DNA of 16,192 bases from Pseudomonadales bacterium (GTDB lineage Bacteria; Pseudomonadota; Gammaproteobacteria; Pseudomonadales; DT-91). Position numbers and translations under genes: made by a program. This document shows, piece after piece, positions 14,082 through 16,192 of this stretch. Each line of letters begins with the position of its first letter. Position 1 is the first letter of the stretch. The notes beneath the pieces were generated by a model. That model was not told the DNA's origin, searched no databases, and worked only from the letters and a program-made list of their open reading frames with translations. The DNA lies in NCBI GenBank assembly GCA_013215025.1, contig JABSRR010000145.1, positions 1 to 16,192 of the forward strand. The letters are read 5' to 3'.

Positions 14082-14804
14082 ATGGCTAAAACAGTGCTTG
14101 TTATTGGTGCCAGCAGTGCGATCGCCCAAGCTATTATTGAGGCGCAGCAGGCGTGCGATAATGTTTATGCTATTAGTCGCAGTGACTGCCCTGGTTCGCT
14201 GGCACAGCCTAAGGCGAATCTCAGCTGGCAAATCAGTGATTATACTGAAGCCGCGATTTCTAACGCTGTGGCGGAGCTGCTTGAACGTGACGTTCAACTG
14301 GATCAGCTGTTTATTTGTAACGGTATCTTACATAATCAGTCTCTCATGCCTGAAAAAAGGGTTGAGAACTTTTCGCTTGATGCTTACCAGCATGTGTTTC
14401 AGGCCAATGCGCTGGTGCCAATGTTGTGGTTAAAGTCACTTAAAAAGCTACTCACGCGTTCTGCTACGACACAGGTGGTCGTGTTTTCTGCCAGAGTTGG
14501 CAGTATTTCAGATAACCGCTTAGGTGGTTGGTACAGTTACCGAAGCTCGAAAGCGGCATTGAATATGTTTATTCGCAATATTGCGATTGAGTATGGCCGC
14601 CTCGCCAAAGGCCTTCAATTTATTGCATTTCATCCAGGCACGACGGATACGCCGTTATCAAAGCCGTTTCAAAAAAATGTAGCTAGCGATAAATTATTTC
14701 AGCCGAAGTTCGTTGCAGATCGACTGTTGCAAATCTTAGCGGAATTGGAGGAAGGCTCTGAGGCGAAGTTTCTAGACTGGCAAGGAAAAGAGGTGGCATG
14801 GTAG
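14082..14804 (+). CDS. short-chain dehydrogenase/reductase, C-factor (CsgA)-like
   Basis: This is a 240-residue Rossmann-fold oxidoreductase of the SDR family. The nucleotide-binding motif near the N-terminus is GASSAIAQAI (9-18); the usual final glycines of TGxxxGxG are replaced, as seen in some C-factor-like SDRs. The structural Asn motif is CNGILH (79-84, Asn80). The catalytic set is probably Ser141 (VGSIS), Tyr153 and Lys157 (YRSSK). HPGTTDTPLSKPF (184-196) is the typical post-catalytic PG motif. The substrate cannot be told. C-factor relatives take their name from Myxococcus CsgA, but signalling is not implied. ACGGAAAT upstream is a weak ribosome site. The gene stands alone on the plus strand, convergent with the DUF1329 gene; its last codons form one arm of a hairpin. 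Confidence 0.87.
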   Translation: MAKTVLVIGASSAIAQAIIEAQQACDNVYAISRSDCPGSLAQPKANLSWQISDYTEAAISNAVAELLERDVQLDQLFICNGILHNQSLMPEKRVENFSLDAYQHVFQANALVPMLWLKSLKKLLTRSATTQVVVFSARVGSISDNRLGGWYSYRSSKAALNMFIRNIAIEYGRLAKGLQFIAFHPGTTDTPLSKPFQKNVASDKLFQPKFVADRLLQILAELEEGSEAKFLDWQGKEVAW

Positions 14805-14812
14805 TGCCACCT
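14791..14812 (-). terminator. hairpin at the convergent SDR / DUF1329 ends, probable terminator for DUF1329
   Basis: AGGTGGCA (14791-14798) and TGCCACCT (14805-14812) make a perfect 8-bp stem around TGGTAG, which contains the SDR stop codon. On the minus strand it is followed by CTTTTCCTT, a fair U-rich tract, 19 bp after the DUF1329 stop. On the plus strand only TTCGAAG follows, so it favours the minus direction. Confidence 0.55.
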
Positions 14813-14830
14813 TCGAAGTGCTGAGTGTTC

Positions 14831-16192
14831 TTACTTACCCATTTTTCGTAAATTTGCTGGGCTGTAGTAATTTTCACCCTTAGGGGCGGCAAGATAATTA
14901 GGCAGCTTGGTATTGTTAATCAAACGCATTGCCACATAAGCGTCAGATTGCAGATCGTGAAATACTTGCGCTCTTGCAATATAGCCTTTGACCGAGAAAT
15001 CATAAACTGTGTTAAGAATACCGACACGCCATAGCTCGCCTCGGCCATCGTAGCTTTCAAGTAGCGCGATCTGCCAGCTGTCCTCGTCAATATAGAAGCG
15101 GCGTTTAGCATATATGTGGCGTTGGCCAGACTTTAAGCTTGCCTCGACTACCCAAACACGATGAAGTTCGTAACGCATATGCTCAGGATTAGGGTGGTGT
15201 TTGGTTAAAAGCTGCTCTTGGCTTAACTCAGGATCGTCAAAATCATAGTTATGATAAGGGATATAGACTTCTTTTTTGCCTAAAAGCTCCCAATCAAATC
15301 TGACTAAGGCGCCATTAAAGCCTAATGAGTCATCTACCGTAACTAAGCCGCCGGGGCCATCTGGTGTGTCGAAACCAACGGTTGGTGCACGGCGCACTCG
15401 CCTGGCACCGGGTATGTATACCCAAGCTTTGCGTTCATTTCTAACCTGATCAAGCGCTTCATGCACAATGGTCATTTGCCCTTTTTGTCGCCTAGGCTCA
15501 TCGATAGTCACATGAATGAGTCCGGCATTGGTACCGATAGCTTCATCCGTTGTGCCGATTTCGTTGCCTGCATAAGAGAACGGGAACTCAGATACCATGA
15601 CCTGACGACGCAACTGTGATTTTCCATCAGGGTAAACTGCAATGTCCTCCATCGAGCCGACCAGTGTTGGATGAGGGTGCACAATGCGTGCATTCCAGAT
15701 TGCCTCAGCACCGCTGCGAGGAAACGGGAAGGGAATGGCGCCGGTATAGTTTTGCATACCATCAATGCCGTTAACTAATTTGGTGCGACTGGCATTCCAT
15801 TTGGTTCGATCGAGAACTTTTTTATCAGGTCTGCCATCTCGATGGGTTGGGTAAACCGGCATCTTAAAGGTGCTTGGGTACTTTTTGAATAGGGCGATCT
15901 GTCCTTCGCTGAGACGATTAGCATATTCGCTGTAGTTATCTGCGGTAATGGTAAATAAAGCAGCTTCCTCACCATAAGGGTTAGGGTGTTCTTTACCATA
16001 GCGGTTATAACCCATGCGGCCAGATGAGCCACGCAATGTGCCTGACCATGCGGGAATACTGCCATCGGCGTTTCCGGCTTTGATCGCGCCGAGCCCAGTA
16101 TAAGTGACAGAGTCAAGCAAGCTTGGCGCTTTGCTGCGGCTAACCCGCGGCGCGGATTTGAGAGCATTTGCAGTGCTTTTGCTGACTTGAGC
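14831..16192 (-). CDS. DUF1329 family secreted protein, partial (N-terminus off the right edge)
   Basis: The minus frame is open from the stop at 14831 to the window edge, 453 residues. The first residues seen are hydrophilic, so the signal peptide and start lie outside. An apparent start at 16120 is a TTG inside the gene. Family blocks are clear: GLGAIKAGNADGSIPAW near the N-terminus, NPYGEEAALFTITADNYSEYANRLSEGQ, a middle region with YIPGARRVRRAPTVGFD, RFDWELLGKKEVYIPYHNYDF, and a C-terminal stretch with YAKRRFYIDEDSWQI and AAPKGENYYSPANLRKMGK. DUF1329 proteins are exported, of unsettled function, and are often encoded beside DUF1302 proteins and RND/MMPL-type exporters in marine and soil gammaproteobacteria. 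That neighbourhood would lie to the right of the window. The gene is convergent with the SDR gene. Confidence 0.9.
   Translation of the reverse strand, partial: AQVSKSTANALKSAPRVSRSKAPSLLDSVTYTGLGAIKAGNADGSIPAWSGTLRGSSGRMGYNRYGKEHPNPYGEEAALFTITADNYSEYANRLSEGQIALFKKYPSTFKMPVYPTHRDGRPDKKVLDRTKWNASRTKLVNGIDGMQNYTGAIPFPFPRSGAEAIWNARIVHPHPTLVGSMEDIAVYPDGKSQLRRQVMVSEFPFSYAGNEIGTTDEAIGTNAGLIHVTIDEPRRQKGQMTIVHEALDQVRNERKAWVYIPGARRVRRAPTVGFDTPDGPGGLVTVDDSLGFNGALVRFDWELLGKKEVYIPYHNYDFDDPELSQEQLLTKHHPNPEHMRYELHRVWVVEASLKSGQRHIYAKRRFYIDEDSWQIALLESYDGRGELWRVGILNTVYDFSVKGYIARAQVFHDLQSDAYVAMRLINNTKLPNYLAAPKGENYYSPANLRKMGK

Noticed and set aside
16118..16120. TTG as the start of the DUF1329 gene
   Set aside because: The frame stays open to the window edge and the family needs a signal peptide, so this is an internal Leu codon of a truncated gene.

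Overview
The window is ordinary chromosomal backbone of a gammaproteobacterium. The gene order algW/degS, nif3-like, yhcB, zapE, rplM-rpsI, petABC, sspA, sspB, BON lipoprotein, SIS protein, yraN, lpoA, rsmI, rnpB is, from memory, close to the Pseudomonas arrangement. The moderate base composition, the protein sequences and a DUF1329 gene at the right edge suggest a marine relative of Pseudomonas, perhaps Cellvibrionales/Spongiibacteraceae-like. That last placement is inference. I see no insertion sequence, prophage, CRISPR array, toxin-antitoxin pair or tRNA.

Left part (1-3479): a DegS/AlgW-type envelope-stress protease runs off the left edge on the minus strand. It is divergent from a Nif3/YbgI dinuclear-metal protein. 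YhcB (cell-envelope/division membrane protein) is minus and divergent from ZapE (division-associated ATPase). Both divergent gaps contain good candidate sigma-70 promoters facing each way.

Middle (3560-8876): rplM-rpsI has a strong-looking promoter and a textbook terminator. Next comes petABC, encoding the complete cytochrome bc1 complex (Rieske protein, cytochrome b, cytochrome c1), with its own candidate promoter and a long terminator hairpin. Stringent starvation proteins SspA and SspB follow, separated by a further terminator.

Right-middle (8829-12505, minus): lpoA-yraN-SIS-dolP is a tightly packed operon for envelope assembly. It starts back-to-back with rsmI, with only 25 bp between the start codons. 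Its best terminator lies inside the 3' end of the opposing sspB gene. rsmI (16S rRNA 2'-O-methyltransferase) is followed at once by rnpB, the RNase P RNA, whose candidate promoter overlaps the rsmI stop codon.

Right end (13741-16192): after the rnpB terminator the familiar order stops; in Pseudomonas mraZ and the dcw division/cell-wall cluster come next. Here there is a gene-free, pyrimidine-rich stretch of about 340 bp carrying a degenerate tandem repeat. It is followed by a short-chain dehydrogenase/reductase and a convergent DUF1329 gene that runs off the window. This break is the most accessory-looking part of the window. I found no convincing undescribed multi-gene system.
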